From Bacillota bacterium (GTDB taxonomy: Bacteria > Bacillota > Clostridia > Oscillospirales > Ruminococcaceae): a stretch of 64,000 nucleotides of DNA. The stretch lies in NCBI GenBank assembly GCA_023412215.1, contig JAEYNX010000029.1, forward strand, positions 1-64,000, given 5' to 3'. Of the stretch, positions 45,301-54,660 are shown one piece after another (the stretch's first letter is position 1; the number at the start of each line of letters is the position of its first letter). The translations under genes were made by a program, and so were the position numbers. A model generated the notes under the pieces. It saw only the letters and a program-made list of their open reading frames with translations, searched no databases and was not told the DNA's origin.

Positions 45301-48300
45301 ATAGATAACACCGACCTCACCATCTTCTATAACAAGCGCAAAAACCTCTTTTCGGTGGGCTACGACTGCAAGACGGGCAAGCTTAGCCATTCGCACTACG
45401 ACCTGCTCATGAGCGAAGCGCGCCTCACCAGTTACCTTGCCATCGCCAAGGAGCAGGTACCCAAGAAGCATTGGGGTGCTTTGGAGCGCACCCTTGCGCG
45501 GCAGGGGGCGTTTGCCGGCCCGGTGTCGTGGGGCGGCAGCATCTTTGAGTACTTTATGCCGCACCTGCTGCTGCCGGTGTACGAAGGGTCGCTGCTCTAC
45601 GAGGCCCTTCGCTTTGCTATCTTTTGTCAACGGCTGCGCGCCAAGCAGCTCGCGCTGCCGTGGGGTGTTTCCGAAAGCGGGTTTTACGCCTTTGACAATA
45701 TGCTCAACTACCGCTACAAGGCGCATGGCGTGCAGAAGATCGGCCTTATGCGCGGGCTGAACACCGAGTATGTGGTGTCGCCCTACTCCACCTTTCTCAC
45801 CATGCAGCACGACCTGCACGGTGCCTTAAAAAACCTCGCGGAGCTTGAAAAAACCGGCATGCTCGGCAAATGGGGCTTTTACGAGGCGTGCGATTACACC
45901 ACCTCGCGCACGGGCGACTATAAAAAGGGCATTGTGCGCAGCTACATGGCGCACCACGTGGGCATGAGCCTGCTTTCGGTGTGCAATGTGGTGTACGACA
46001 ACTGTATGCAGCGCAGGTTTATGTCCGACAAAACCATAAAGGCGGCGCAGGAGCTGCTAAAGGAGAAGATAGCCGTGGGCAGCCTGATATTCGAGGATGT
46101 ACCCGACAGGGGAGAACCCCCCAAGCATGGGCGCGAGACCCCGATCGGGGAGGCCTTTGCCGAGATTACCCCCATCACCCCGCATGTACAGATCCTTTCA
46201 AACGGCGAGCTTACGTTGGTGGCGAGTGATGTCGGCGCGCAGCATATCTCCTTCGGCAGCGTGGACGTCACCCGCCGCACCACCGACCTTTTGCGCGCAC
46301 CGTTCGGCATCTACTTTGTGGTGAAAGCGGGGGATTGCGTCCTCTCCGCTACGCAGGCGCCGTTTTATGATAAACAGTCCAAGTACACAGCGCGCTTTCA
46401 GGCGTCGTCGGTGGAGTACTTCGGGTCAAAGGGTGTGTTTGAGGCGGGGCTGCAGGTGTGCGTGGGCAACGACTTTCCGGCCTGCCAGTATATCGGGGTG
46501 ATTAAAAACAACTCCTCCCGCAGGGTAAAGGCGCAGGCGATGTTTTACCTGGAGCCCGCACTCGCCAAGTGGGCGGATATGGAGGCGCACCCCGCCTTTA
46601 CCAAGATGTTTATTCAGGCGTCCTTTGACCGCGCCTCCAATACGCTGGTGTTTACGCGCCGCACCCGGCCCTCCGAAAGCGATGTGAGCATCGCGGCGGG
46701 CTTTCTGGATGATACGGCGTTTGACTATGAAACGGTAAAGTCCGATGTCCTGGAGCTCCCCTACGGCATCGCCTCGCTTAATAAGGCCTTTGAGCGGCCG
46801 TTTGCGGGCAAGGAGGGGATCCCGGACGCGGTATGCGCCATCCGGGTGGAGGTGGAGCTGGCGCCGAACGCCCAAAAGGAGCTCGCCTTTCTGCTCACCG
46901 TAGACGATACGCCCGAGGGCGCTATCTCAAGGGCCATCGCGGCAAAGCGGCGCGGGCTGCTCAGCGCCGCTCGGGCGGCGAAATCGCCGGTTGCCACCAC
47001 CAAGCTGGAGGACCGCATCGGCCAGAGCGTACTGCCGCTGCTGTTTTACCCGAAGCGTGAAAAAGCGGAGAGCATCAAGGCCTCGAAGGAAAACGAGCTG
47101 GGCGTCAACGGCCTGTGGGGCCTGAGCATCTCGGGCGACTACCCCATCGTGCTGTTCGAGGCGAAGAACGCCGAGGATGTCCGCCGCTGCGAGGGGTATA
47201 TCCGCCTGATGCAGAAGCTGCGGCTGTGCAGCGTGTTCTTTGACCTTGTGGTGACCTACCATGAGAGCGAGAACAGCGGTGCGGTGAAAAACGTGCTATA
47301 CGAAACGGCGCAGGCCTGCATCGCCGAGGATTTGATCGGCGCGCGGGTGGGTATCCACGCGGTGAACCTCTCGCACCACGATACCCGCGTCAAAACCCTG
47401 CTGTACGCCGCGGCCAGCCATGTGGTGGAGGATAATCTGGTGCGCACCAGTGTAGACACGCAGCCCTATCATCCCGCGGAGATACAGCCGGTTGAAAAGC
47501 CGCGCGTCCAGCTCGTGGGGGAGGACAGGGTGCTCGGCGGGGCCTTTACCAAAGAGCGCTTTTATATTACCGGCTCCCCCAAGGCGCCGTGGTGCCATAT
47601 CCTCGCAAACCCCGCGTTCGGCACCTTGGTGTCCAACCGGGCGCTGGGTTTTACGTGGGCGGTGAACTCGCGCGAAAACAAGCTCACCCCGTGGTTTAAC
47701 GACCTTGCGCTCGACAATGTGGGCGAGATGCTGTTGGCCGAGGTAGACGGCGTACTTTACGACCTGGTAAACGGCTCTCTCGTCTCCTTCTCCGCCGCGG
47801 ACGCCACCTACGAGGGGATTGCGGGCGGGCTAAAAACCATCGCGACGGTTGCCGTATCCAATACCGGCTGCACCAAAACCTGTGACGTTTCGCTGCAAAA
47901 CACTACAAAGGAGGAGATGACCATCAATCTTGCCTATTACACCGAGCCGGTGCTGGGGGTAAACCGGCGCACCTCGCGCTTCGTGGTGCCCACCGAGTGC
48001 GGCAGCCGGCTGCTTGTGCACAACCCGTTTAACACGGCGGTGGGCGGCAGCATGGCGCTGGGCTGCGACAAAGAGGACGTGCATTTCTGCTGCGACCGCG
48101 CGGCGTTTCTCTCGGGCGAGCTGAGCCTTAACGCCGTATATACCAGCGACGACCCCTGCGCGGCGGTCATCCACCCCTTTAAGCTGCCGCCGAGCGGGCG
48201 CTACAGCGTGCGGTTCATCCTTTCGTATGGCATGAATACCGGCGCGTGTAACTACCAGAGCTACACCCGTCCCGCCGAGCGCAGGTTTGAAGAGAACCGT

Positions 48301-49755
48301 CTGTGGATCGATACCCCCGATAAAACCCTGAACCACCTGTTCAACGTCTGGCTGCCGCACCAGATTTCACGCGCCCGCCTGATGGGTCGTACGGGCTACT
48401 ATCAGTGCGGCGGGGCGTGGGGCTTTCGCGACCAGTTGCAGGATGTCTGCGCCTATATGCTCCTTTCGCCGCGGCTTGCCAAGCAGCAGATTATAAGGGC
48501 CGCCGGCGCACAGTTTAAAGAGGGCGATGTGCTGCACTGGTGGCACAACCTGCCCAAGGAGAAGGGCGGCATGCGCGGCGTGCGCACCCGTTATTCCGAC
48601 GACCTCGTGTGGCTGCCCTATACGGTGTGCGAATATCTTGAGAAAACGGGGGATGAAGGCATCCTCAAAATCCCCGTGCGCTACCTTTCGGGGGATGAGC
48701 TTACCTTTAAGGAGCATGAACGCTACTTCGAGCCGCAAATATCCGACGAAACGGGTGATGTTTACAACCACTGCTGCCGCGCCGTCGACCGCGCTACCCG
48801 CCTCGGCGAGCACGGCCTGCCGCTTATGGGCAGCGGTGACTGGAACGACGGCTTTAATCTGGTGGGGGCGGAGGGCAAGGGCGAAAGCGTATGGCTTGCG
48901 CTGTTTCTGGCCCTGACGCTCGAGCGGTTTGCGCAGGTGTGTGATAAAAGGCAGGACACCGCGCGCGCTGAGCGGTACCGCACTGGGGCCGCCATGCTCA
49001 AGCAGAATGTGGACGCGTACTGCTACGACGGCGGCTGGTATCTGCGCGCGTTCTACGACGACGGCAGCAAGATGGGCTGCACCGAAAACGACGAATGCCG
49101 CATCGATTCGCTGCCCCAGAGCTTCGCCGTCTTTGCGGAGATGCCCGATAAAGAGCGCGTGAAAACCGCGCTGGAGAATGCCTACGAACGCCTCACAGAC
49201 CGCGAAAACGGTATCGTGCGCCTGTTTACGCCGCCCTTTTATAAGGGGGCACAGTCCCCGGGGTATGTAAAGGCCTACCCCTACGGGCTGCGCGAAAACG
49301 GCGGGCAGTATACCCACGCCGCCGTATGGCTTGCACAGGCACTGCTTAAGTTTGGCATGACGGAGCAGGGGTATGAGCTCTTAAGCCTGCTGAGCCCCGC
49401 CAACAAGTATAAAAACGAGCTGACGGCGGAGGCCTACCGCCTGGAGCCCTATTATATCGCGGCGGACGTCTACTCCAACCCCTCCGCCTACGGCAGGGGC
49501 GGATGGAGCATCTACACGGGCGCCGCGGGCTGGTACTACCGTACGGTGCTGGAGGACCTTCTGGGCGTGAAGATTCAGGGGGACAGCGTACTGTTCACCC
49601 CGCGCCTGCCCGAGGCGTGGGAGGGCTTTAACCTGCGGCTGGAGATCAAAGGAACTATCCTCAAGGTGCGGGTGGCAAGGGAGAACGAGGGCGATGGTAA
49701 GCCAACTGTTATACCGCTGGACGGCAAAACGCATGATGTCGTTATTAAGGCATAA
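42355..49755 (+). CDS. Cyclic beta-1,2-glucan synthase-type protein (GT84-glycoamylase-like-GH94)
   Basis: A 2466-residue membrane enzyme related to NdvB/ChvB. GTG at 42355 is chosen since AAGGAG lies nine bases upstream; the frame is open 41 codons further. Membrane helices lie near residues 265-305, 660-705 and 790-820. Between the first two is the GT84 glycosyltransferase domain with the Asp-Ala-Asp at 470-472 (YILALDADTG) and RLHRWIRGD near 615-623 (the QXXRW-like motif). A glycoamylase-like domain follows (roughly 840-1300, for example SVDSANFVCCLIALKEGI), then tandem GH94-like regions; the last has the phosphorylase motif GSGDWNDGFN (Asp2162, Asp2165). It would polymerise and trim a beta-1,2-glucan at the membrane. 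Standalone; no exporter is adjacent. Slightly shorter than proteobacterial ChvB/NdvB (~2800). Confidence 0.88.
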   Translation: MKPEFFDDIQGHVIEIPGNQPLKKPAALRKKVAKELSLLWNMYRCVSKERSRPGAWQWLYDNFYTLQAEGRSVLRVLRQESELPCLSDASIPMVYHLVNELFVGKRIELTGENLEEFLSKVQQSAPLSVAELCFLPTALKCALIGLCAGSCERQDKNSEECFAYGITSIRGISDVSFEDILENQSVVEQILQRDPTGDYAGMDEESKNLYRCKITRIAAQQGVSEKEAAEKVLLLAQSGDGRHKKHIGEPIFALDKTLQQVKARGECVLVISWLLPLIITAAVGVFLKSVLAALLIYLPLWEILRPLIELYALRGVAVSFVPRMQLKRDLPEGAFTLVTVSTLLPRPEDAKKLEERLENLYITNGGKNVGFMLLADFKEDKAVDNPKDKAMLSAAQAVIAKLNARFGGCFYMLVRKRSYNKSSKSFGGWERKRGALIQLVRLIHGESIPIKLFCGNMEAIKKTRYILALDADTGLLLGTVPQLVGAALHPLNRAEISPETGTVTKGYGIFAPRISVDLDSAYKTGFTKVMAGSGGITAYSTACGNLYQDLFGHGVFSGKGLIDVKAFHTVMDRRFDDGKILSHDILEGEYMRTAFVSDIELTENFPKDAAGFFGRLHRWIRGDVQNIGFMFAGITQNGVKQTNVLGRVSRYKLLDNIRRAITPVMALICIIAAFFCTRRLAYALSLTGFLAMTAPPLLAMFVAIFVSRGFALSREYYSKALPAAAESLSQAFFYFVFLPKHAFVAGDAVLRSLYRMLISKEKLLQWTTAAEADQRRRKTVFKALDMLPGIAVGAFLIFSGYSILRLFGVIMLLAPFVAVYSSRESRVQKEQPDLQTADILTAYAAMMWRYYEKTCTARENYLPPDNVQEAPTYVVAHRTSPTNIGLMLLCTLAARDFHFITGEELALRVERTLDTVEQMEMFNGNLYNWYDTKTLALLQPSFVSSVDSANFVCCLIALKEGIKEYIADAARLARLTERLNTLIDNTDLTIFYNKRKNLFSVGYDCKTGKLSHSHYDLLMSEARLTSYLAIAKEQVPKKHWGALERTLARQGAFAGPVSWGGSIFEYFMPHLLLPVYEGSLLYEALRFAIFCQRLRAKQLALPWGVSESGFYAFDNMLNYRYKAHGVQKIGLMRGLNTEYVVSPYSTFLTMQHDLHGALKNLAELEKTGMLGKWGFYEACDYTTSRTGDYKKGIVRSYMAHHVGMSLLSVCNVVYDNCMQRRFMSDKTIKAAQELLKEKIAVGSLIFEDVPDRGEPPKHGRETPIGEAFAEITPITPHVQILSNGELTLVASDVGAQHISFGSVDVTRRTTDLLRAPFGIYFVVKAGDCVLSATQAPFYDKQSKYTARFQASSVEYFGSKGVFEAGLQVCVGNDFPACQYIGVIKNNSSRRVKAQAMFYLEPALAKWADMEAHPAFTKMFIQASFDRASNTLVFTRRTRPSESDVSIAAGFLDDTAFDYETVKSDVLELPYGIASLNKAFERPFAGKEGIPDAVCAIRVEVELAPNAQKELAFLLTVDDTPEGAISRAIAAKRRGLLSAARAAKSPVATTKLEDRIGQSVLPLLFYPKREKAESIKASKENELGVNGLWGLSISGDYPIVLFEAKNAEDVRRCEGYIRLMQKLRLCSVFFDLVVTYHESENSGAVKNVLYETAQACIAEDLIGARVGIHAVNLSHHDTRVKTLLYAAASHVVEDNLVRTSVDTQPYHPAEIQPVEKPRVQLVGEDRVLGGAFTKERFYITGSPKAPWCHILANPAFGTLVSNRALGFTWAVNSRENKLTPWFNDLALDNVGEMLLAEVDGVLYDLVNGSLVSFSAADATYEGIAGGLKTIATVAVSNTGCTKTCDVSLQNTTKEEMTINLAYYTEPVLGVNRRTSRFVVPTECGSRLLVHNPFNTAVGGSMALGCDKEDVHFCCDRAAFLSGELSLNAVYTSDDPCAAVIHPFKLPPSGRYSVRFILSYGMNTGACNYQSYTRPAERRFEENRLWIDTPDKTLNHLFNVWLPHQISRARLMGRTGYYQCGGAWGFRDQLQDVCAYMLLSPRLAKQQIIRAAGAQFKEGDVLHWWHNLPKEKGGMRGVRTRYSDDLVWLPYTVCEYLEKTGDEGILKIPVRYLSGDELTFKEHERYFEPQISDETGDVYNHCCRAVDRATRLGEHGLPLMGSGDWNDGFNLVGAEGKGESVWLALFLALTLERFAQVCDKRQDTARAERYRTGAAMLKQNVDAYCYDGGWYLRAFYDDGSKMGCTENDECRIDSLPQSFAVFAEMPDKERVKTALENAYERLTDRENGIVRLFTPPFYKGAQSPGYVKAYPYGLRENGGQYTHAAVWLAQALLKFGMTEQGYELLSLLSPANKYKNELTAEAYRLEPYYIAADVYSNPSAYGRGGWSIYTGAAGWYYRTVLEDLLGVKIQGDSVLFTPRLPEAWEGFNLRLEIKGTILKVRVARENEGDGKPTVIPLDGKTHDVVIKA

Positions 49756-49929
49756 AAGTTGAAAGGTTTGTTAATTTTTCTGGCAGGTATGGCGCTGTAT
49801 GCGGATGTGTGGTAAAATATAGCGTAAGTGTGTAAGCGGCGGCGGTCTGCCGCCGCCCGCATTCACCGGTACGATATCCGCGGCACTCGTAAGAGATTGC
49901 CGCTTTAGAAAAATAAACGGAGGACATGT

Positions 49930-51216
49930 ATGGGGAATAGACTTTGCCGCGAAAAGATAGCGCAAAACGTATATTTCAGCAGCGTTACCGACAGCCGCTA
50001 CAAAACCAACCGGATATCGGTAAACCTGATGCTGCCGCTTGCAAAAGAGACGGCGACGCAAAACGCCCTGCTTAGCGCGATGCTGCGCAAAAGCAGCGCC
50101 GAGTATGAAAACTTTATGGCGGTGAGCAAAAAGCTCTCCGACCTCTATGGCGCATACCTCGATTCCGAGGTGCTCAAGATCGGCGAGAATCAGGGCATCA
50201 GCCTGTACGCTACGGCGATAGACGACCGCTACGCCTTAAACGGCGAGCCGTTGACCACCGAGCTTGCAAGGCTGCTCTGCTCGCTGCTGCTCAAGCCCAA
50301 CATCAAAAACGGCGCCTTCAACGAGCAGGAGCTTGAGGTTGAAAAGCAGGTGCTCATCGACGAGATAGAGGCCGAGATCAACGAGAAGCGCAGCTACGCC
50401 GTGATGCAGTGCTCCAAGAACATGTGCGCGGGCGAGCGTTTTTCCATCCCGCGCTACGGCTATAAAGAGAAGGTGCCTGCCATCACGGCGCAAAGCCTTG
50501 TAGAAGCCTATCAGAGCGCCCTTTCCGGCGCGCTGGTGGAGATATTCTTTACCGGCTGCGGCAGCCCCGATGCCGCCAAGGAGATTTTTGCAAGTGCCTT
50601 TAAAGAGGTGAACCGCGGGGAGGACTACCGCCTTTCCACCGAGGTGATCAGCGAAGTAAAGGAAGTAAAGGATGTTACCGAGCGCATGGATGTCGCGCAG
50701 TCCAAGCTTGTGTTGGGTTTCCGCGCGGGCTCGGATGTTTCCGACAATAAAAAGAACTTAGCGGCGCTCATGATGGTGGCCATCTACGGCTCAACACCCA
50801 GCTCCAAGCTGTTTTTAAACGTGCGCGAAAAATTAAGCCTCTGCTACTACTGCGCCTCCCGCTACGACCGTTACAAGGGCATTCTGATGGTAGACTGCGG
50901 CATTGAAGCGGGCAACATGCAAAAGGCAAAGGACGAAATATTAAAGCAGCTTGCCGAGATGCAAAACGGCAGCATCACTGCCGAGGAGCTGGACCACGCG
51001 CTGCTCGCCATTAAAAACGGCTACAACGCGGTGTTTGATTCCACCAAGTCGGTGGAGACCTACTACCTCGGGCAGATCTTCTCGGGCACCGATTACGACC
51101 CCGGCGAGGTACTTTCACAGCTCGAGCGCGTCACCATAGAGGATGTACAAAACGCGGCGAAACGCGTCCAGCTGGATACCGTATACTTCCTCACCGCAGA
51201 GGAGGAGAACGCATGA
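49930..51216 (+). CDS. yfmF: M16-family protein YfmF-like (non-catalytic partner)
   Basis: Insulinase-superfamily protein of 428 residues lacking the zinc-binding HXXEH: the corresponding N-terminal region reads NALLSAMLRKSSAEYENFMA. It pairs with the catalytic subunit encoded by the next gene, with which it overlaps by four bases. In Bacillus such a pair is linked to the 5-aminopentanol modification of elongation factor P; in other anaerobes the role is unknown. C-terminal M16 features include LVLGFRAGSDVSDNKKNLAA and NVREKLSLCYYCASRYDRYK (the Arg-Tyr region that closes the chamber). GGAGGACATGT precedes the ATG. Confidence 0.88.
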   Translation: MGNRLCREKIAQNVYFSSVTDSRYKTNRISVNLMLPLAKETATQNALLSAMLRKSSAEYENFMAVSKKLSDLYGAYLDSEVLKIGENQGISLYATAIDDRYALNGEPLTTELARLLCSLLLKPNIKNGAFNEQELEVEKQVLIDEIEAEINEKRSYAVMQCSKNMCAGERFSIPRYGYKEKVPAITAQSLVEAYQSALSGALVEIFFTGCGSPDAAKEIFASAFKEVNRGEDYRLSTEVISEVKEVKDVTERMDVAQSKLVLGFRAGSDVSDNKKNLAALMMVAIYGSTPSSKLFLNVREKLSLCYYCASRYDRYKGILMVDCGIEAGNMQKAKDEILKQLAEMQNGSITAEELDHALLAIKNGYNAVFDSTKSVETYYLGQIFSGTDYDPGEVLSQLERVTIEDVQNAAKRVQLDTVYFLTAEEENA

Positions 51217-52490
51217 ATAGAGAGATTATAAAGAGCGAAACGATAGGCGAGCAGTACTACCGCTACAACCACGAGAGCGGGCTTACGATACTGCTTTGCC
51301 CCATGCAGGGCTACAGCTCCACCTACGCGCTGTTTGCCACCCGCTACGGCTCCATCGACACCTGCTTTAAAACCCAGCACGACAATGACTTTGTCACCGT
51401 GCCCGAGGGTATCGCGCACTTTTTAGAGCACAAGATGTTCGAGGACGAGGACGGCGACGCGTTTGCCAAGTATGCGAAAACGGGCGCTAGCGCCAACGCC
51501 TTTACCTCGTTTGACCGCACGGCCTACGAGTTTTTGTCCTCCGACAATATCTACGAGGCGCTTGAGATTCTGCTTAGGATGGTGACCACCCCTTACTTCA
51601 CCGAGCAGTCGGTGGCGAAGGAGCAGGGTATTATCGGGCAGGAGATCGAGATGTATAACGACGACCCGAACTGGCGCGTGTTCTTTAACCTGCTGCGCGC
51701 GATGTACGTGAATCACCCGCTACGCATCGATATCGCGGGCACCGCTGCGTCGATTGCGCAGATCGATAAAGACCTGCTCTACCGCTGTTACAACACTTTC
51801 TACAACCTTAAAAACATGGTGCTCGCCGTCTCGGGCAACTTCGAGATCGAGCGCGTGCTCAAGGTATGCGACGGGGTATTAAAGCCCGCGGAGGAGATGT
51901 TTATCGAGCGCCGCCAGCCGGAAGAGCCGCTTACCGTTGCGCAGGACTACATCGAGCAGACGTTCGAGGTGTCTATCCCGCTGTTCCAGTTCGGCTTTAA
52001 GGTGCCGCCTTATTCCGATGCGGAGCGGTTAAAGCTGAGCGTGGCCAACGACATCCTGCTCGAGGCGGTGGCAGGCGAGGCCTCGCCGCTCTATTCCCGC
52101 CTGTACGAGCAGGGGCTTATCAACGACAGCTTCAGCTACGAGGGCATGATTGAGCGCGAGTGCGTGGCGAACGTCTTTTCGGGAGAATCCAAAAACCCGC
52201 AGAAGGTGTGCGACGAGATCGCGAAAGAGATCGCGGCCATTCAGCAAAGCGGCATCGACACCGAGACCTTTGAGCGCGCCAAGAAGTATTACTACGGACG
52301 GCTGGTGTTTGCCTACAACAACGTGGAATCGGTGGCCTCCGCCTTGATTACCTCCTACCTGTACGGCCGCAACGGCTATGATATCGTCGACGCACTTGTA
52401 AACATCACCAAAGAGGATGTCAATAGCGTCGCGCACCGCAACTTTAATATGCAGTACAAAGCGCTTTCGGTGGTAAAACCCAAAGTGTAA
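51213..52490 (+). CDS. yfmH: M16-family zinc peptidase YfmH-like
   Basis: Catalytic partner of YfmF, 425 residues. The inverted zinc motif HXXEH is HFLEH within PEGIAHFLEHKMFEDEDGD, with the distal Glu in KEQGIIGQEIEMYNDDPNWR. The C-terminal half carries the paired M16 domain (FEVSIPLFQFGFKVPPYSDA). Start codon overlaps the yfmF stop by four bases (ATGA), implying coupled translation and a heterodimer. The combination with lgt and folD downstream is a common order in Clostridia. Confidence 0.92.
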   Translation: MNREIIKSETIGEQYYRYNHESGLTILLCPMQGYSSTYALFATRYGSIDTCFKTQHDNDFVTVPEGIAHFLEHKMFEDEDGDAFAKYAKTGASANAFTSFDRTAYEFLSSDNIYEALEILLRMVTTPYFTEQSVAKEQGIIGQEIEMYNDDPNWRVFFNLLRAMYVNHPLRIDIAGTAASIAQIDKDLLYRCYNTFYNLKNMVLAVSGNFEIERVLKVCDGVLKPAEEMFIERRQPEEPLTVAQDYIEQTFEVSIPLFQFGFKVPPYSDAERLKLSVANDILLEAVAGEASPLYSRLYEQGLINDSFSYEGMIERECVANVFSGESKNPQKVCDEIAKEIAAIQQSGIDTETFERAKKYYYGRLVFAYNNVESVASALITSYLYGRNGYDIVDALVNITKEDVNSVAHRNFNMQYKALSVVKPKV

Positions 52491-52579
52491 CTGTCTTCAC
52501 GCCGGCAGGGGCATCATTCTCGCCGGCTGATACATACAAACATAAACAAGAGAAAAAACTACGGATAGGAGCTTGTGTT

Positions 52580-53722
52580 ATGACTGAAGTACTTAGCTTT
52601 CCGGGCCTTGGAATCTCTATCAACATCAATCGGGTGGCGTTCCAGATAGGCAATATCCCGGTGTACTGGTATGGTATCCTCATCGCGTTGGGCGTTGCGC
52701 TGGCGCTTACCTACGTGCTCACCAGAGCGCGCAGGAACGGCGCTCACCCCGATAGGCTCATCGATGTTGTCATGGGCAGCTTCGTGGGCGGCATCCTCGG
52801 CGCGCGCATCTACTATGTGGTGTTCGAGTGGGACTATTACAAAGAGAACCTCGGTGAGATCTATAAGATCTGGCACGGTGGCCTCGGCATCTACGGCGGG
52901 CTGATCGGTGCGCTGGTGGTTGCCTTCTTTATGTGCAAATGGCGCAAGGTAAAGTTCTTCCCGGTGCTGGACCTCGCCGCAATGGGCTTCTTGATCGGCC
53001 AGGCCATCGGCAGATGGGGCAACTTTGTAAATATTGAGGCGTTCGGCGGCAATACCACCCTGCCCTGGGGCATGACCAGCAACAAGATTATGTTATACCT
53101 TGCCCAGAATGCGGATAAGCTGGCTTCGCAGGGCATGAAGGTGGTTACCAACGACCCGGTACATCCCACCTTTTTATACGAGTCGCTGTGGTGCATCATC
53201 GGCTTCGTGCTGCTGCACCTTTACTTTAAGCGCCGCAGATATGACGGCGAGGTGTTCCTGCTTTACACCGCGTGGTATGGCCTCGGCCGCTTTTTCATCG
53301 AGGGCCTGCGCACCGACAGCCTTGTTATCGGCTCGGTACGTGTTTCTCAGGTGCTGGCGGCGGCATTGATGTTCGCGGCAATCATCGCCGAGATCGTCAT
53401 CCGCTACAAAATCGCCTCCGAGCATGACGACGACTATTTAAAGCCCTACTGCAAAACCGAGGAATGCGCGGTTGCGCTGGCGGAGATCGACGAGCAGCTC
53501 AAGTCCAAGTCCAAGAAGGGCGCTAAGGCAGAAGAATCGGCTGCCGAAGAGGGCGAAGCGGAGCCTGCCACGAATGCCGATACCGAAGCTGCGGATGATA
53601 CCGCTGAGGAGGATGCATCCGTTGTCGCGGTAGTTCATGAAGAAGAGACGGAAGCGGCTGAAACTAAAGCGGAGCCCGAAGCCGCGCCCGACCAGTCCGC
53701 GGGCGATAAAGCGGACGATTAA
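52580..53722 (+). CDS. lgt: Prolipoprotein diacylglyceryl transferase with acidic C-terminal tail
   Basis: Membrane enzyme that attaches diacylglycerol to the lipobox cysteine of prolipoproteins. Seven helices; the Lgt signature GRWGNFVN is at residues 144-151, the conserved HGGLGIYGG at 99-107 and GLGRFFIEGLRTDSL near 240. The normal protein ends near residue 275; here about 100 extra cytoplasmic residues follow, extremely rich in Glu, Ala and Asp (for example EESAAEEGEAEPATNADTEA). The tail is low-complexity and probably disordered. GGAGC precedes the ATG. The lipoproteins at 32.6 and 38.5 kb are expected substrates. Confidence 0.94.
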   Translation: MTEVLSFPGLGISININRVAFQIGNIPVYWYGILIALGVALALTYVLTRARRNGAHPDRLIDVVMGSFVGGILGARIYYVVFEWDYYKENLGEIYKIWHGGLGIYGGLIGALVVAFFMCKWRKVKFFPVLDLAAMGFLIGQAIGRWGNFVNIEAFGGNTTLPWGMTSNKIMLYLAQNADKLASQGMKVVTNDPVHPTFLYESLWCIIGFVLLHLYFKRRRYDGEVFLLYTAWYGLGRFFIEGLRTDSLVIGSVRVSQVLAAALMFAAIIAEIVIRYKIASEHDDDYLKPYCKTEECAVALAEIDEQLKSKSKKGAKAEESAAEEGEAEPATNADTEAADDTAEEDASVVAVVHEEETEAAETKAEPEAAPDQSAGDKADD

Positions 53723-53750
53723 GCGCGACAGCATAAAGGAGGAGTACGGT

Positions 53751-54614
53751 ATGGGTACCGCACAGATTATAGACGGCAAGGTGATCAGCGCGCAGGTAAA
53801 GGCCGAGGTGGCCGCAGAGGTTGCGGCGCTGCGTGAAAAGGGCATCACGCCGGGGCTTGCGGTGGTGATTGTCGGGGATGACAGCGCCTCGCGCGTCTAC
53901 GTAAACAGCAAGAAAAAGGACTGCGCCGAGGTGGGCATCTATTCCGAGGAATACGCGCTGCCCGCCGAAACCGCGCAGGAGGAGCTCATGGAGCTTATCA
54001 GGGTGCTTAACCGCAAGAAGGATATCCATGGCATACTGGTTCAGATGCCGCTGCCCAAGCACCTTGACGAAAAAGCGGTTATCGACGAGATCCTGCCGCA
54101 GAAGGATGTGGATGCCTTCCACCCCGTAAATGTAGGCAAGATCATGATCGGCGACTACGAATTCCTGCCCTGCACCCCCGCGGGCATCATGGAGATGCTC
54201 GCCAAAACGGGGATATCCCTCGCGGGGAAGGAGTGCGTGGTGATAGGCCGCAGCAACATCGTGGGCAAGCCCATGGCGATGCTGCTGTTGCACCAGAACG
54301 CGACCGTGACCATCTGCCACTCCAAAACCAAAGACCTCTTCGAGGTGACCCGCCGCGCCGACGTGCTGGTGGTGGCGATAGGCAGGGCGAAGTTTGTCAC
54401 CGCCGACATGGTAAAACCCGGCGCCGTAGTGGTGGACGTGGGCATGGACCGGGACGAAAACGGCAAGCTCTGCGGGGATGTGGATTTTGGAGCGGTAAAA
54501 GAGGTTGCTAGCTATATCACCCCCGTTCCCGGCGGCGTGGGCCTTATGACCAGAGCAACCTTATTAAAGAACACCCTTGCGGCCGCGAGGATGCAAAACG
54601 CGGATATACTATAA
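53751..54614 (+). CDS. folD: Bifunctional methylenetetrahydrofolate dehydrogenase/cyclohydrolase
   Basis: Interconverts 5,10-methylene- and 10-formyl-tetrahydrofolate in one-carbon metabolism; 287 residues from ATG 53751 (AAGGAGGAG upstream). The catalytic Lys is in SRVYVNSKKKDCAEVGI, the second folate motif is GILVQMPLPKHLDE, and the NAD(P) loop is GRSNIVGKPMAMLL; PGGVGLMTRATLLKNT closes the C-terminus. Lies 28 bases after lgt and is probably cotranscribed. Confidence 0.96.
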   Translation: MGTAQIIDGKVISAQVKAEVAAEVAALREKGITPGLAVVIVGDDSASRVYVNSKKKDCAEVGIYSEEYALPAETAQEELMELIRVLNRKKDIHGILVQMPLPKHLDEKAVIDEILPQKDVDAFHPVNVGKIMIGDYEFLPCTPAGIMEMLAKTGISLAGKECVVIGRSNIVGKPMAMLLLHQNATVTICHSKTKDLFEVTRRADVLVVAIGRAKFVTADMVKPGAVVVDVGMDRDENGKLCGDVDFGAVKEVASYITPVPGGVGLMTRATLLKNTLAAARMQNADIL

Positions 54615-54628
54615 AACGGTTTTACCCG

Positions 54629-54657
54629 TTGACTTATTTGACAAACTGTGCTAATAT
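54629..54657 (+). promoter_or_regulatory. SigA-type promoter of rplU operon
   Basis: TTGACT, 17-base spacer, TAATAT; predicted start near 54664. Confidence 0.75.
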
Positions 54658-54660
54658 GTG

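Noticed and set aside
43678..45819. 713-codon minus-strand open frame inside the glucan synthase gene
   Set aside because: Shadow of a GC-rich coding strand; the plus-strand product has clear domains and motifs.
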